DNA of 16,971 nucleotides from Bacillota bacterium (GTDB taxonomy: Bacteria > Bacillota > Clostridia > Lachnospirales > Lachnospiraceae). Positions 1 to 5,672 of this stretch are shown piece by piece (within the stretch, counting starts at the first letter, position 1; each line of letters begins with the position of its first letter). A program made the translations under genes and the position numbers. The stretch spans positions 1 through 16,971 of the forward strand of contig JAEZUM010000014.1 in assembly GCA_023421075.1 (NCBI GenBank). The letters run 5' to 3'. The notes under the pieces were generated by a model that searched no databases, was not told where the DNA came from, and saw nothing but the letters and a program-made list of their open reading frames with translations.

Positions 1-328
1 ATTTCTTAATAATGAAACCAGCGAACGGTCCCACTAACATTGCTCCTAAGAACTGAGGTACGTCAGATCCAACAATAAGACCCATCGTTGCAATCGCACC
101 GATAACACCACCTCTAACACCTGCTACTACATGACCGCCTGTATAAGCGATTAAAATCGGAAGCAGAAACTTAACCATAGGGCCTACTAATGCAGCAAGA
201 CCCTCATTCGGAAGAAAACCATCCGGAATGAATAACATAGTAATGAAGCCCCATGCAATAAATGCACCAATGTTCGGTAATACCATACCGCTAAAAAATC
301 TACCAAAAGCTTGAATTTTTTCTTTCAT
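1..328 (-). CDS. mtlA: Mannitol-specific PTS permease EIIC(B), N-terminal part (cut by window edge)
   Basis: The 109 visible codons begin MKEKIQAFGRFFSGMVLPNI and continue with hydrophobic helices. They contain the IGAFIAWGFIT segment, YTGGHVVAGVRGGVIGAI and a GPFAGFIIKK stretch, which are hallmarks of the mannitol EIIC membrane domain. EIIC forms the sugar channel in the cytoplasmic membrane and imports mannitol coupled to phosphorylation by its EIIB domain. EIIB and any EIIA are outside the window, so the domain composition beyond EIIC is unknown. The ATG (326-328, complement) has a GAGAGGG ribosome site about 12 nt upstream, which is rather far. A strong promoter lies at 418-446. The gene runs off the left edge and should be intact outside it. 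Confidence 0.9.
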   Translation of the reverse strand, partial: MKEKIQAFGRFFSGMVLPNIGAFIAWGFITMLFIPDGFLPNEGLAALVGPMVKFLLPILIAYTGGHVVAGVRGGVIGAIATMGLIVGSDVPQFLGAMLVGPFAGFIIKK

Positions 329-385
329 AGTTAATCATACCCTCTCACTTCAAAAATAGGTTGTTTGTTTGTATTCCTGAAGAAC

Positions 386-399
386 TGATTGGCCAATCA
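386..399. promoter_or_regulatory. 14-bp perfect palindrome in the mtlA leader (candidate operator or RNA hairpin)
   Basis: TGATTGGCCAATCA is perfectly self-complementary. It is bracketed by AAGAA (380-384) and TTCTT (402-406), which extend the dyad with small bulges. It lies about 12-25 nt downstream of the predicted mtlA start point, a typical place for a repressor roadblock or a 5' stabilising hairpin. The bound factor is not identifiable from sequence. Confidence 0.5.
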
Positions 400-417
400 T
401 CTTCTTAAGATAGTTTA

Positions 418-446
418 ATTATATATGTAAGATAGAAATGTTTCAA
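418..446 (-). promoter_or_regulatory. Sigma-A promoter of mtlA
   Basis: On the minus strand TTGAAA (441-446) is followed after exactly 17 nt by TATAAT (418-423). The predicted start is near 411, giving a leader of about 80 nt. Confidence 0.8.
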
Positions 447-464
447 TTTGAACAAATATTATTT

Positions 465-485
465 TGTCGCTATTTGATAATGACA
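465..485. promoter_or_regulatory. Possible activator site upstream of mtlA
   Basis: TGTC (465-468) and GACA (482-485) form a short dyad centred about 64 nt upstream of the predicted mtlA start. That is a normal position for an activator such as an MtlR-type PTS regulator. The arms are only 4 bp, so this is weak. Confidence 0.2.
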
Positions 486-556
486 TGATTAAATACCCAT
501 AACTTATTGTATATTTTTGCCCTAGTAACAATCGTAAACCATTGCATTTAGAATGA

Positions 557-579
557 CAGACAACGAGTCAAGTTGTCTG
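557..579 (-). terminator. Hairpin after the DUF4386 gene (weak terminator)
   Basis: CAGACAAC (557-564) and GTTGTCTG (572-579) form a perfect 8-bp stem with a 7-nt loop, just beyond the stop codon at 610. The T tract on the minus strand is poor, so termination may be inefficient. Confidence 0.4.
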
Positions 580-609
580 CCTTTGCGCTTGTTTCTTAAT
601 AAGTACCTT

Positions 610-1323
610 TTATTGCTCATAAAGCTTGTTAATAGCCACTTGATTGAATCCCTTAATTATCAACCATAACCCCATAACAATCTCCTGTGGCATCAACACC
701 ATTTGCAAATAGAACCCTATTCCCTGATCCAAATGAAAAAAATGTAACAAGGCATAAGCTCCGTAGGGAACCACTCCAATCATACCCCAAACGGTTAGCC
801 AACGTGGAATCAGTCGAGTGCGGAAAAAGGAGATGTATAAAAACGTGGCTCCAACGAGAAACATGATGGTACCGACCGGGGCGAGTATGTCTTGGAAGCG
901 AAATAAAACATTACCCAAAGACTGCAAAGCCGCCGGATCACCCCCTATGGTAACATATTCGTTGCTAACTGCAACCAACAACAAAAGACCGAGTGTCGAA
1001 ATAAAATACCAGACTCCCTCTAAAGCCCCCCGAAAAAGCAGCATCCCCATTGCCAGTTCTTCACTGTCTTTTCTAAGGATCGGGTAAAGAAAAATCGTCA
1101 TCAGCATCAACGAAATCCCCATTAAAAGGGTAAAAAACGAGCCCCCTGTAAGCCGTTGTGAATTGGCGGCAACGAGATCCAAGATATCCATACCGAAAAG
1201 CGGTTTGGCAGAAATGATCGAAGAAAGCACTTCTCCACCTACGATTGTACCTAAGACTCCAAAGACAGTCCCCATAAAGTAGAGTACACCTACTAGTACT
1301 GAATTCATTCTGTAAGTTTTCAT
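610..1323 (-). CDS. DUF4386 family integral membrane protein
   Basis: This is a protein of about 237 residues with six predicted membrane helices. The N-terminal helix carries a GVLYFMGTVFGVLGTI pattern, and the middle has LFRFQDILAPVGTIMFLVGATFLY followed by RTRLIPRWLTVWGMIG. That arrangement resembles DUF4386 proteins, whose function is unknown. The open frame extends to a GTG at 1347. The ATG at 1321-1323 is preferred because an AAAAAAGGAG ribosome site sits 8 nt before it and would overlap the longer coding sequence. It has its own strong promoter at 1410-1438 and appears monocistronic. There is no catalytic signature, so no substrate can be assigned. Confidence 0.8.
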   Translation of the reverse strand: MKTYRMNSVLVGVLYFMGTVFGVLGTIVGGEVLSSIISAKPLFGMDILDLVAANSQRLTGGSFFTLLMGISLMLMTIFLYPILRKDSEELAMGMLLFRGALEGVWYFISTLGLLLLVAVSNEYVTIGGDPAALQSLGNVLFRFQDILAPVGTIMFLVGATFLYISFFRTRLIPRWLTVWGMIGVVPYGAYALLHFFHLDQGIGFYLQMVLMPQEIVMGLWLIIKGFNQVAINKLYEQ

Positions 1324-1409
1324 ATAATATTCTCCTTTTTTAATCACGTTTTTCTCCTGATAATATATGCTTCCATTTATATTCCATAAAAGTAAATATT
1401 TATATACAT

Positions 1410-1438
1410 ATAGTATACTAATTTTTCCTAAATGTCAA
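1410..1438 (-). promoter_or_regulatory. Promoter of the DUF4386 gene
   Basis: Minus-strand TTGACA (1433-1438), a 17-nt spacer and TACTAT (1410-1415). The -10 lies in the palindrome TAGTATACTA (1411-1420), which could also be a regulator half-site pair. Confidence 0.75.
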
Positions 1439-1531
1439 ATATATTTTACTTAGTGTAAAAATAACACGACTATAATACTGACTCAATGTAGTAATTTCCC
1501 CCTAATGCAAAGAGGTTCTTTGAATCTGTGA

Positions 1532-1560
1532 TTGTGAAATTTCAGGAAAAATTATATAAT
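1532..1560 (+). promoter_or_regulatory. Promoter of the dfx-rbr operon
   Basis: TTGTGA (1532-1537), a 17-nt spacer and TATAAT (1555-1560). The -10 is embedded in the perfect palindrome ATTATATAAT (1551-1560). PerR boxes are A/T-rich dyads and PerR controls such genes in clostridia, but the match to the PerR consensus is poor, so the regulator is left open. The leader is about 110 nt. Confidence 0.7.
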
Positions 1561-1566
1561 ATTGGA

Positions 1567-1592
1567 GGAAGTATATTAGCTATATTACTTCC
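1567..1592 (+). promoter_or_regulatory. 5'-terminal stem-loop of the dfx-rbr transcript
   Basis: GGAAGTA (1567-1573) and TACTTCC (1586-1592) form a 7-bp stem that can extend inward with a bulge. It begins at about the predicted transcription start. Such 5' hairpins often stabilise mRNA, and a protein-binding role is equally possible. Confidence 0.45.
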
Positions 1593-1676
1593 AGAGAAGA
1601 AAAGCTTTCGTTTTATGAATCAAACAGTACTTTAAAAAGATGCAGATTGTTTATCACGTGAAAGGAAGGTACAAAG

Positions 1677-2069
1677 ATGAAGAAGGAACAAAAGTTTTAT
1701 ACCTGTAAGAAATGCGGTAATACCATTGGTCTAATTAATAACGCGGGTGTTCCGTTGGTTTGCTGCGACGAGGAGATGACGGAATTAGTTCCAAATACCG
1801 TGGAAGCATCCGTAGAGAAGCATATTCCGGTGATTAAGATGGACGGTAATACCGTAATCGTTGAGATCGGCTCCGTTCCCCACCCCATGACAGAAGAGCA
1901 TTACATCGGATGGGTATACCTGATGACAGAGAAGGGCGGACAACGTAAGACCCTCACCCCGAATGACAAGCCTTATCTTGAGTTCGCATTAACGAAGGAT
2001 GATCAGCTAAAGAGGGTTTATGCATATTGTAACCTGCACGGACTATGGATGGCTGAGTATAACGGCTAA
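1677..2069 (+). CDS. dfx: Desulfoferrodoxin / superoxide reductase (2Fe-SOR)
   Basis: The enzyme reduces superoxide to hydrogen peroxide without releasing oxygen, the usual strategy of strict anaerobes, and acts in the cytoplasm. It has 130 residues, about the usual length. The N-terminal desulforedoxin-like iron centre is complete (C10, C13, C29-C30). The catalytic non-heme iron site is also complete: the E47-K48-H49 motif, H69, H75, and C118 with H121 in YCNLHGLW. The ATG has an AGGAAGG ribosome site 7 nt upstream. The rubrerythrin gene follows after 62 nt with no terminator between, so the peroxide produced here would be removed by its partner. It sits convergent to a hemerythrin-containing operon, which supports an oxygen-stress locus. 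Confidence 0.97.
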   Translation: MKKEQKFYTCKKCGNTIGLINNAGVPLVCCDEEMTELVPNTVEASVEKHIPVIKMDGNTVIVEIGSVPHPMTEEHYIGWVYLMTEKGGQRKTLTPNDKPYLEFALTKDDQLKRVYAYCNLHGLWMAEYNG

Positions 2070-2131
2070 TTCGATCCGTAAATAGTGCTACTTATAAAAT
2101 CAACGGGTTTGCAGAAGAATGGAGAATAAAT

Positions 2132-2626
2132 ATGGAAGATAATAAGACTTTAAAGAATCTGATGGAAGCCTTTGCCGGAGAATCTCAGGCAAACCGCAAA
2201 TACCTGGCTTATGCTAAGAAGGCAGAGAAAGACGGATACAAGAATGCTGCTAAGTTATTTCAATGTGCTGCAGATGCCGAGACCATACACGCCCTGAAGG
2301 AATTAGAATTGGCAGGTAAAATTAAAACCACCGAAGAGAATCTGAAGGATGCCATTGCCGGTGAGACTCACGAGGCTACCAGTATGTATCCGGAATTCTT
2401 AGCTATCGCAGAGCAGGAGGGTTTTAATAATGTGATGCCGACCTTCAACTTCGCGATGAAAGCCGAAGCCGTTCATGCTAAGCTTTATACCGATGCACTG
2501 AACAGTCTGGGAGAGACGGAAGAAGTATTCTACTATCTCTGTCCGTTATGTGGCAATATCGAGTATTCTGTTCCTGATAAATGTGTAATATGTGGAGTTC
2601 CCGGCTCCAAATTCATTAAATACTAG
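2132..2626 (+). CDS. rbr: Rubrerythrin (NADH-dependent peroxide reductase)
   Basis: A 164-residue protein reducing hydrogen peroxide to water at a ferritin-like diiron site, with electrons delivered through a C-terminal rubredoxin-like domain. The diiron ligands are visible in order: E17 (AGESQANRKY), E50 and H53 (DAETIHA), E78 and E81 (GETHEA), E112 and H115 (KAEAVHA). The C-terminal iron site is C137-x2-C140 and C151-x2-C154. The size is slightly below that of Desulfovibrio rubrerythrin but both domains are whole. A GGAG ribosome site precedes the ATG. It is the second gene of the dfx operon. Electron donors are not encoded with it, although a flavin reductase gene is close by on the other strand. 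Confidence 0.97.
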   Translation: MEDNKTLKNLMEAFAGESQANRKYLAYAKKAEKDGYKNAAKLFQCAADAETIHALKELELAGKIKTTEENLKDAIAGETHEATSMYPEFLAIAEQEGFNNVMPTFNFAMKAEAVHAKLYTDALNSLGETEEVFYYLCPLCGNIEYSVPDKCVICGVPGSKFIKY

Positions 2627-2669
2627 AATACATAGCATTCCCATAGAAAAGCACGTAAACATCACAAAG

Positions 2670-2728
2670 CTATCGTAAGAAACACGCTTCGTATAAACGA
2701 TAGAAAGCACACTTCGCGAACTTTCTAT
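2670..2728. repeat. Overlapping, mutually exclusive inverted repeats after rbr
   Basis: CTATCG (2670-2675) can pair with CGATAG (2698-2703). ATAGAAAG (2700-2707) can pair with CTTTCTAT (2721-2728). The two stems share bases 2700-2703 and cannot coexist. The region also reads as two imperfect copies of a unit ending in ACRCTTCG. It is in the 3' region of the dfx-rbr transcript. Function is unknown. Confidence 0.45.
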
Positions 2729-2742
2729 TGTCATGAATTTAA

Positions 2743-2788
2743 AGGCTGTTGTAAATGTACGCAAATACCATACCATTTACAACAGCCT
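2743..2788. terminator. Bidirectional terminator between rbr and the hemerythrin gene
   Basis: A perfect 15-bp stem joins 2743-2757 (AGGCTGTTGTAAATG) and 2774-2788 around a 16-nt loop. It lies between two convergent stop codons. The minus-strand tail is TTTAAATT, while the plus-strand tail is less T-rich. It is likely used mainly by the minus-strand operon. Confidence 0.65.
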
Positions 2789-2791
2789 CTG

Positions 2792-3628
2792 CTATTCCCC
2801 ATTCACAAAATCTTTAATCTTCTTATCTTCGATCAGGATATGATGCAATAACCAGTCCTTTATAAACAGGCTGATACTGACCAAATCACTTCCGGTGATA
2901 ACCTCTCCTTTATGATCTGAAATCATCTTCTCTACTCTGGCTCGAAACTTATCATGATGCTCTTTATGGGCATCGTATTGGTCAAAATGGACATTAAGCT
3001 GCAGCTGCTCTTCATGTTCAAAATGAGTATCAACATACTCCGTGAGAAATTCCAGCAGCTCCTCATAATATTCATGTCCCTGCCCCACACGCATCATGGT
3101 GTATAGCCTGTCATAATTTTCAATAATATTTTTATGCTCGATATCGATCTGTTCTACTCCGATCTCAAAATCCTTGGTCCACTTTAAGGTAATGGCACTA
3201 TCTCGAAATAACTCCCCCAAGTGATATTCCTTTGATTGCTCCTGTCTGTTCTCATCCATAAAGCATACCTTATGTAACTTATTAATCAGAGTCTCCGTTT
3301 CAAAGGGTTTTAGAATAAAATCGGTACAACCGGCCTTAATCGCTTTCTTTAGCATTGCAATACTGACATTTCCACTCAACATGATTACGGGAATACTCTC
3401 CGTCACTTTCTCCGACTTAAGATATTTCATCAGCTGCAAGGCATCCTGATTCGGGTTGTCCAGATCGACAACGATACAGCTGGTACCCTCAAATTCATTC
3501 ATCGTATTGCTCTTCGGAAGACTATAGTCCTTTCGGATAAGTACCTCCTGAAAATCATTATGAACCAATATCTTCTTCATCTTCAAGCCAAGGATATCCG
3601 TATTCTCAAATATAATGATCTTTCTCAT
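2792..3628 (-). CDS. Response-regulator receiver fused to bacteriohemerythrin
   Basis: This 278-residue protein has two domains. Residues 1-120 are CheY-like: phospho-acceptor D55 in CIVVDLDNP, S85 and K107 in LKPF. The usual double acid after strand 1 is reduced to E8/D11. Residues 148-274 are hemerythrin with every diiron ligand: H165 (DIEH), H202-x3-E206, H221-x3-H225 and H263-x4-D268. Hemerythrin binds O2 or NO reversibly, so the protein probably couples oxygen level to a phospho-signal or buffers oxygen. There is no DNA-binding or enzymatic output domain and no adjacent histidine kinase gene. A GAGGGG ribosome site precedes the ATG. It lies 47 nt after the oxidoreductase gene and shares its promoter. 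The domain calls are firm, the role is inferred. Confidence 0.9.
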   Translation of the reverse strand: MRKIIIFENTDILGLKMKKILVHNDFQEVLIRKDYSLPKSNTMNEFEGTSCIVVDLDNPNQDALQLMKYLKSEKVTESIPVIMLSGNVSIAMLKKAIKAGCTDFILKPFETETLINKLHKVCFMDENRQEQSKEYHLGELFRDSAITLKWTKDFEIGVEQIDIEHKNIIENYDRLYTMMRVGQGHEYYEELLEFLTEYVDTHFEHEEQLQLNVHFDQYDAHKEHHDKFRARVEKMISDHKGEVITGSDLVSISLFIKDWLLHHILIEDKKIKDFVNGE

Positions 3629-3675
3629 CGCATCCCCTCAGCCTCCAATTTGCAAGAATTTCGAGTGTCCGGTAC

Positions 3676-4380
3676 TTAATCCGTAAAATACTCAATTAAT
3701 TTCTCTTGTTTTCTGTCCAGTATAATATCCTCGTTGGGAACACCTTTTCCATTTAAGAACTTGATATTGCCCTTCATAAACTCGTCACTTCCAACGATAT
3801 AGAAGATCGGATTTTCCTCATAAGGCATCGTGTTAAGTAGATCGGTAAAGTCTTCACGTGATTTTAGCCAATGAGCGATAAAGGTATCCCCGGTATATGG
3901 ATCGAGCTCATTACGAAACAGGTATTCCCCGGTGGAATTCACATTGATATTCATTAGGTATGGGATCTCAGAGGAATCCTTGATAAAAGCAAGTAACATC
4001 GGACGCACCGTAGACATACCAACTCCCATCGAGAGTACAATGAGCGGGCGATTTGCTCGTCTTAGATACATTCTCGAACCAAACTTGAAGAAGATGATTT
4101 CATCTCCCAGTTTCAGCTCATTCAATTTCTTCTTGAACAGTGAGTTACTTCCCGGAACCTTCGTTGTAATTCCAATCTTCGCTTCGGTGGGTAAGGTGGT
4201 GATAGACATATGACGAATCAGTTCCTTATTCGGCAGCTCTCCCTCATCGTAACCGATGTGCGCGATGTGCACATGAGCTCCCTCCAACCAATCCAGATCC
4301 GCAGGCTTCTCAAAATTATAGGATTTCACTCCGTATGCTTCATCAATGATATCCACAATCTTTAATTTATACTTATCCAT
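3676..4380 (-). CDS. Ferredoxin-NADP reductase-like FAD-binding oxidoreductase
   Basis: A 234-residue single-chain FNR-fold protein. The FAD-binding barrel occupies roughly residues 1-105 and includes RHMSIT (56-61, equivalent to the RxYS motif) and GSNS near 77-80 for the flavin phosphates. The pyridine-nucleotide domain follows, with GVGMSTVRP (119-127) and the YIVGSDEFM motif near the C terminus. No ferredoxin-type cysteines are present, so it must pass electrons to a separate partner. The open frame reaches a TTG at 4401, but the ATG at 4378-4380 has AGGAG 7 nt upstream and is chosen. It is the first gene of the operon with the receiver-hemerythrin fusion and is convergent to dfx-rbr, so it may reduce those iron proteins. 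That link is inference. Confidence 0.85.
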   Translation of the reverse strand: MDKYKLKIVDIIDEAYGVKSYNFEKPADLDWLEGAHVHIAHIGYDEGELPNKELIRHMSITTLPTEAKIGITTKVPGSNSLFKKKLNELKLGDEIIFFKFGSRMYLRRANRPLIVLSMGVGMSTVRPMLLAFIKDSSEIPYLMNINVNSTGEYLFRNELDPYTGDTFIAHWLKSREDFTDLLNTMPYEENPIFYIVGSDEFMKGNIKFLNGKGVPNEDIILDRKQEKLIEYFTD

Positions 4381-4457
4381 AGGCTTTCTCCTTGTATACA
4401 ACCAACAATAGGTAAGGAATCACTTCTTGAATAGTTAAGGTGTAATTCTATAACACT

Positions 4458-4486
4458 ATTGTATAAGATAGATGGACATTATTCAA
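4458..4486 (-). promoter_or_regulatory. Promoter of the oxidoreductase-hemerythrin operon
   Basis: Minus-strand TTGAAT (4481-4486), 17 nt, then TACAAT (4458-4463), about 70 nt before the ribosome site. Confidence 0.7.
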
Positions 4487-4643
4487 TAACGAACATTCTC
4501 GCGAAAACGCTTGACATGCAACCAGTCACTCACCAAATCGGAGTTCACAGAGAAGTTCTGGACCTTCCTTCTTTGTGGACTGATGACCTTCTTGGAAACC
4601 GGCGCTCCCATGCCCGCAATGCCCTGGAAGAAATAAATCATTT

Positions 4644-4672
4644 TTGACATCATATTTGTATTGTGGTATATT
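4644..4672 (+). promoter_or_regulatory. Promoter of the tetR-type gene
   Basis: TTGACA (4644-4649), a 17-nt spacer and TATATT (4667-4672). Confidence 0.75.
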
Positions 4673-4679
4673 GTGGTAT
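4660..4679. repeat. Perfect tandem 10-mer over the tetR -10 box
   Basis: ATTGTGGTAT occurs at 4660-4669 and again at 4670-4679. The pair covers the -10 element and start point, so it is a candidate regulator-binding site with one-turn spacing. Confidence 0.55.
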
Positions 4680-4736
4680 GATCCGTCATAGAAAAAATTG
4701 TTGTGCGGAGAATTAAACATAGAAAGGTCGTCAGAA

Positions 4737-5342
4737 ATGTCCGATTCACTCATAACCAGAAAAGCACTCGCACTTGGACTCAAGGAGCTTAGCAAAAGAA
4801 AGAGCTTTGACAAGATCACGGTTTCCGATATTACAGATGAATGCGGTTTAAATAGGCAGACCTTTTATTATCACTTTCAGGATAAATATGAGCTGGTAGA
4901 CTGGATTTATTATAATGAAGCCATCTCCCTTATCGTAAATGAACTTAATTACGATAATTGGGATAATAAAATTCTATTGTTTTTAACGAAGCTGAAGGAA
5001 GAAGATTACTTCTATATCAATACACTAAAGGCTTCTGCGGAAAACGAGTTCAAAGAATACCTATTTAAAGTAACTGTGGAGCTTCTCTCCGGTATCATTA
5101 GTGGAATTACTTTAAATTCAGAGGCTAGCGAGAAAGATATCCTCTTCGTCGCAGAGTTTTATGCTTATGGTATTGTTGGCGTTGTCATCTCCTGGGCTTT
5201 GCATGGTATGATAGAAACTCCGGAATACATTACAGCCCAATTAAAAAATCTGGTATACGGGACAGAAAAATATGCTACGTTACGCTACCAGTCGAAATTC
5301 AGAAATGATGCTCCGACTTATTCTTGCCAAACGAATATCTAA
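4737..5342 (+). CDS. TetR/AcrR-family regulator, DhaS-like
   Basis: A 201-residue protein beginning MSDSLITRKALALGLKEL. Residues 8-55 form the TetR helix-turn-helix. The segment KITVSDITDECGLNRQTFYYHF followed by QDKYELVDWIYY is typical of the DhaS-type subgroup. The C-terminal ligand and dimer domain, about residues 75-185, is alpha-helical and divergent. The frame is open back to a TTG at 4698, but the ATG at 4737 follows AAAGG and matches the family N terminus. A strong terminator abuts the stop codon, so it is transcribed alone. In Firmicutes such regulators often lie next to YhgE/Pip genes, as here, so it may control the downstream membrane protein and itself. The effector is unknown. 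Confidence 0.87.
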   Translation: MSDSLITRKALALGLKELSKRKSFDKITVSDITDECGLNRQTFYYHFQDKYELVDWIYYNEAISLIVNELNYDNWDNKILLFLTKLKEEDYFYINTLKASAENEFKEYLFKVTVELLSGIISGITLNSEASEKDILFVAEFYAYGIVGVVISWALHGMIETPEYITAQLKNLVYGTEKYATLRYQSKFRNDAPTYSCQTNI

Positions 5343-5367
5343 AGCTGCCATTATGGCGGCTTTTTTT
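5343..5367 (+). terminator. Rho-independent terminator of the tetR-type gene
   Basis: AGCTGCC (5343-5349), loop ATTAT and GGCGGCT (5355-5361) form a 7-bp stem with one U-G pair, running into seven T residues. It starts directly after the TAA stop codon. Confidence 0.9.
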
Positions 5368-5672
5368 ATTTTATTACCCGGAAACTCTCGAGGGGCAAGC
5401 TTTCCTCTTACAACCCTACCCACTAAGGACTCCTGTTCTCTTTCCTCCTGCATATTCTAATCCCTTCCCTTCTTCTATATCAACGTAATATCATCTTTCT
5501 CTATTCTAAACTTTCGTCATCATACTATCGATAGACAAAAATTCGATTTTGTCGCACTTTTTATCATTTATCCTTCATTGTCAAAAAATCCGACAGAGTC
5601 AAATTACTGTTTAATTACAAGAAAAACACAAGATGCTATACTTCCCGATATGAAATTATGAGGAGTGAAAAC
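5368..5672. other. Intergenic region upstream of the YhgE/Pip gene
   Basis: About 305 bp without a credible gene. It holds the palindrome CTATCGATAG (5525-5534), partly overlapping the inverted repeat GACAAAA (5534-5540) / TTTTGTC (5547-5553). Both lie about 90-120 nt before the predicted start of the next transcript and may be regulator sites. The promoter is at 5615-5642. Confidence 0.5.
5615..5642 (+). promoter_or_regulatory. Probable promoter of the YhgE/Pip gene
   Basis: TTACAA (5615-5620), a 16-nt spacer and TATACT (5637-5642). The predicted leader is only about 25 nt. Confidence 0.55.

Larger units (their letters stand above)
1324..1676. other. Divergent intergenic region between DUF4386 gene and dfx
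   Basis: This 353-bp gap holds two outward promoters, 1410-1438 leftward and 1532-1560 rightward, and a 5' hairpin for the rightward transcript. No additional coding region or recognised riboswitch was seen. Confidence 0.6.
4381..4736. other. Divergent intergenic region with an unexplained GC-richer block
   Basis: The gap of 356 bp contains the leftward promoter at 4458-4486 and the rightward promoter at 4644-4672. The block 4500-4632 is visibly richer in G/C than the flanking DNA and is open in several frames. One minus-strand frame ends at 4483 with a basic tail (DWLHVKRFRENVRY). No ribosome site or recognisable family was found, so it is not called as a gene. It may be a gene remnant. Confidence 0.4.

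Noticed and set aside
818..1087. Plus-strand frame opposite the DUF4386 gene
   Set aside because: No ribosome site, no family features, and it lies antisense to a convincing membrane protein.
1551..1560. PerR box at the dfx promoter
   Set aside because: ATTATATAAT is palindromic, but the alignment with the 15-bp PerR consensus is poor, so no PerR site is claimed.
4459..4647. Small plus-strand frame in the oxidoreductase/tetR gap
   Set aside because: It overlaps the leftward promoter, has no ribosome site and the product is not recognisable.
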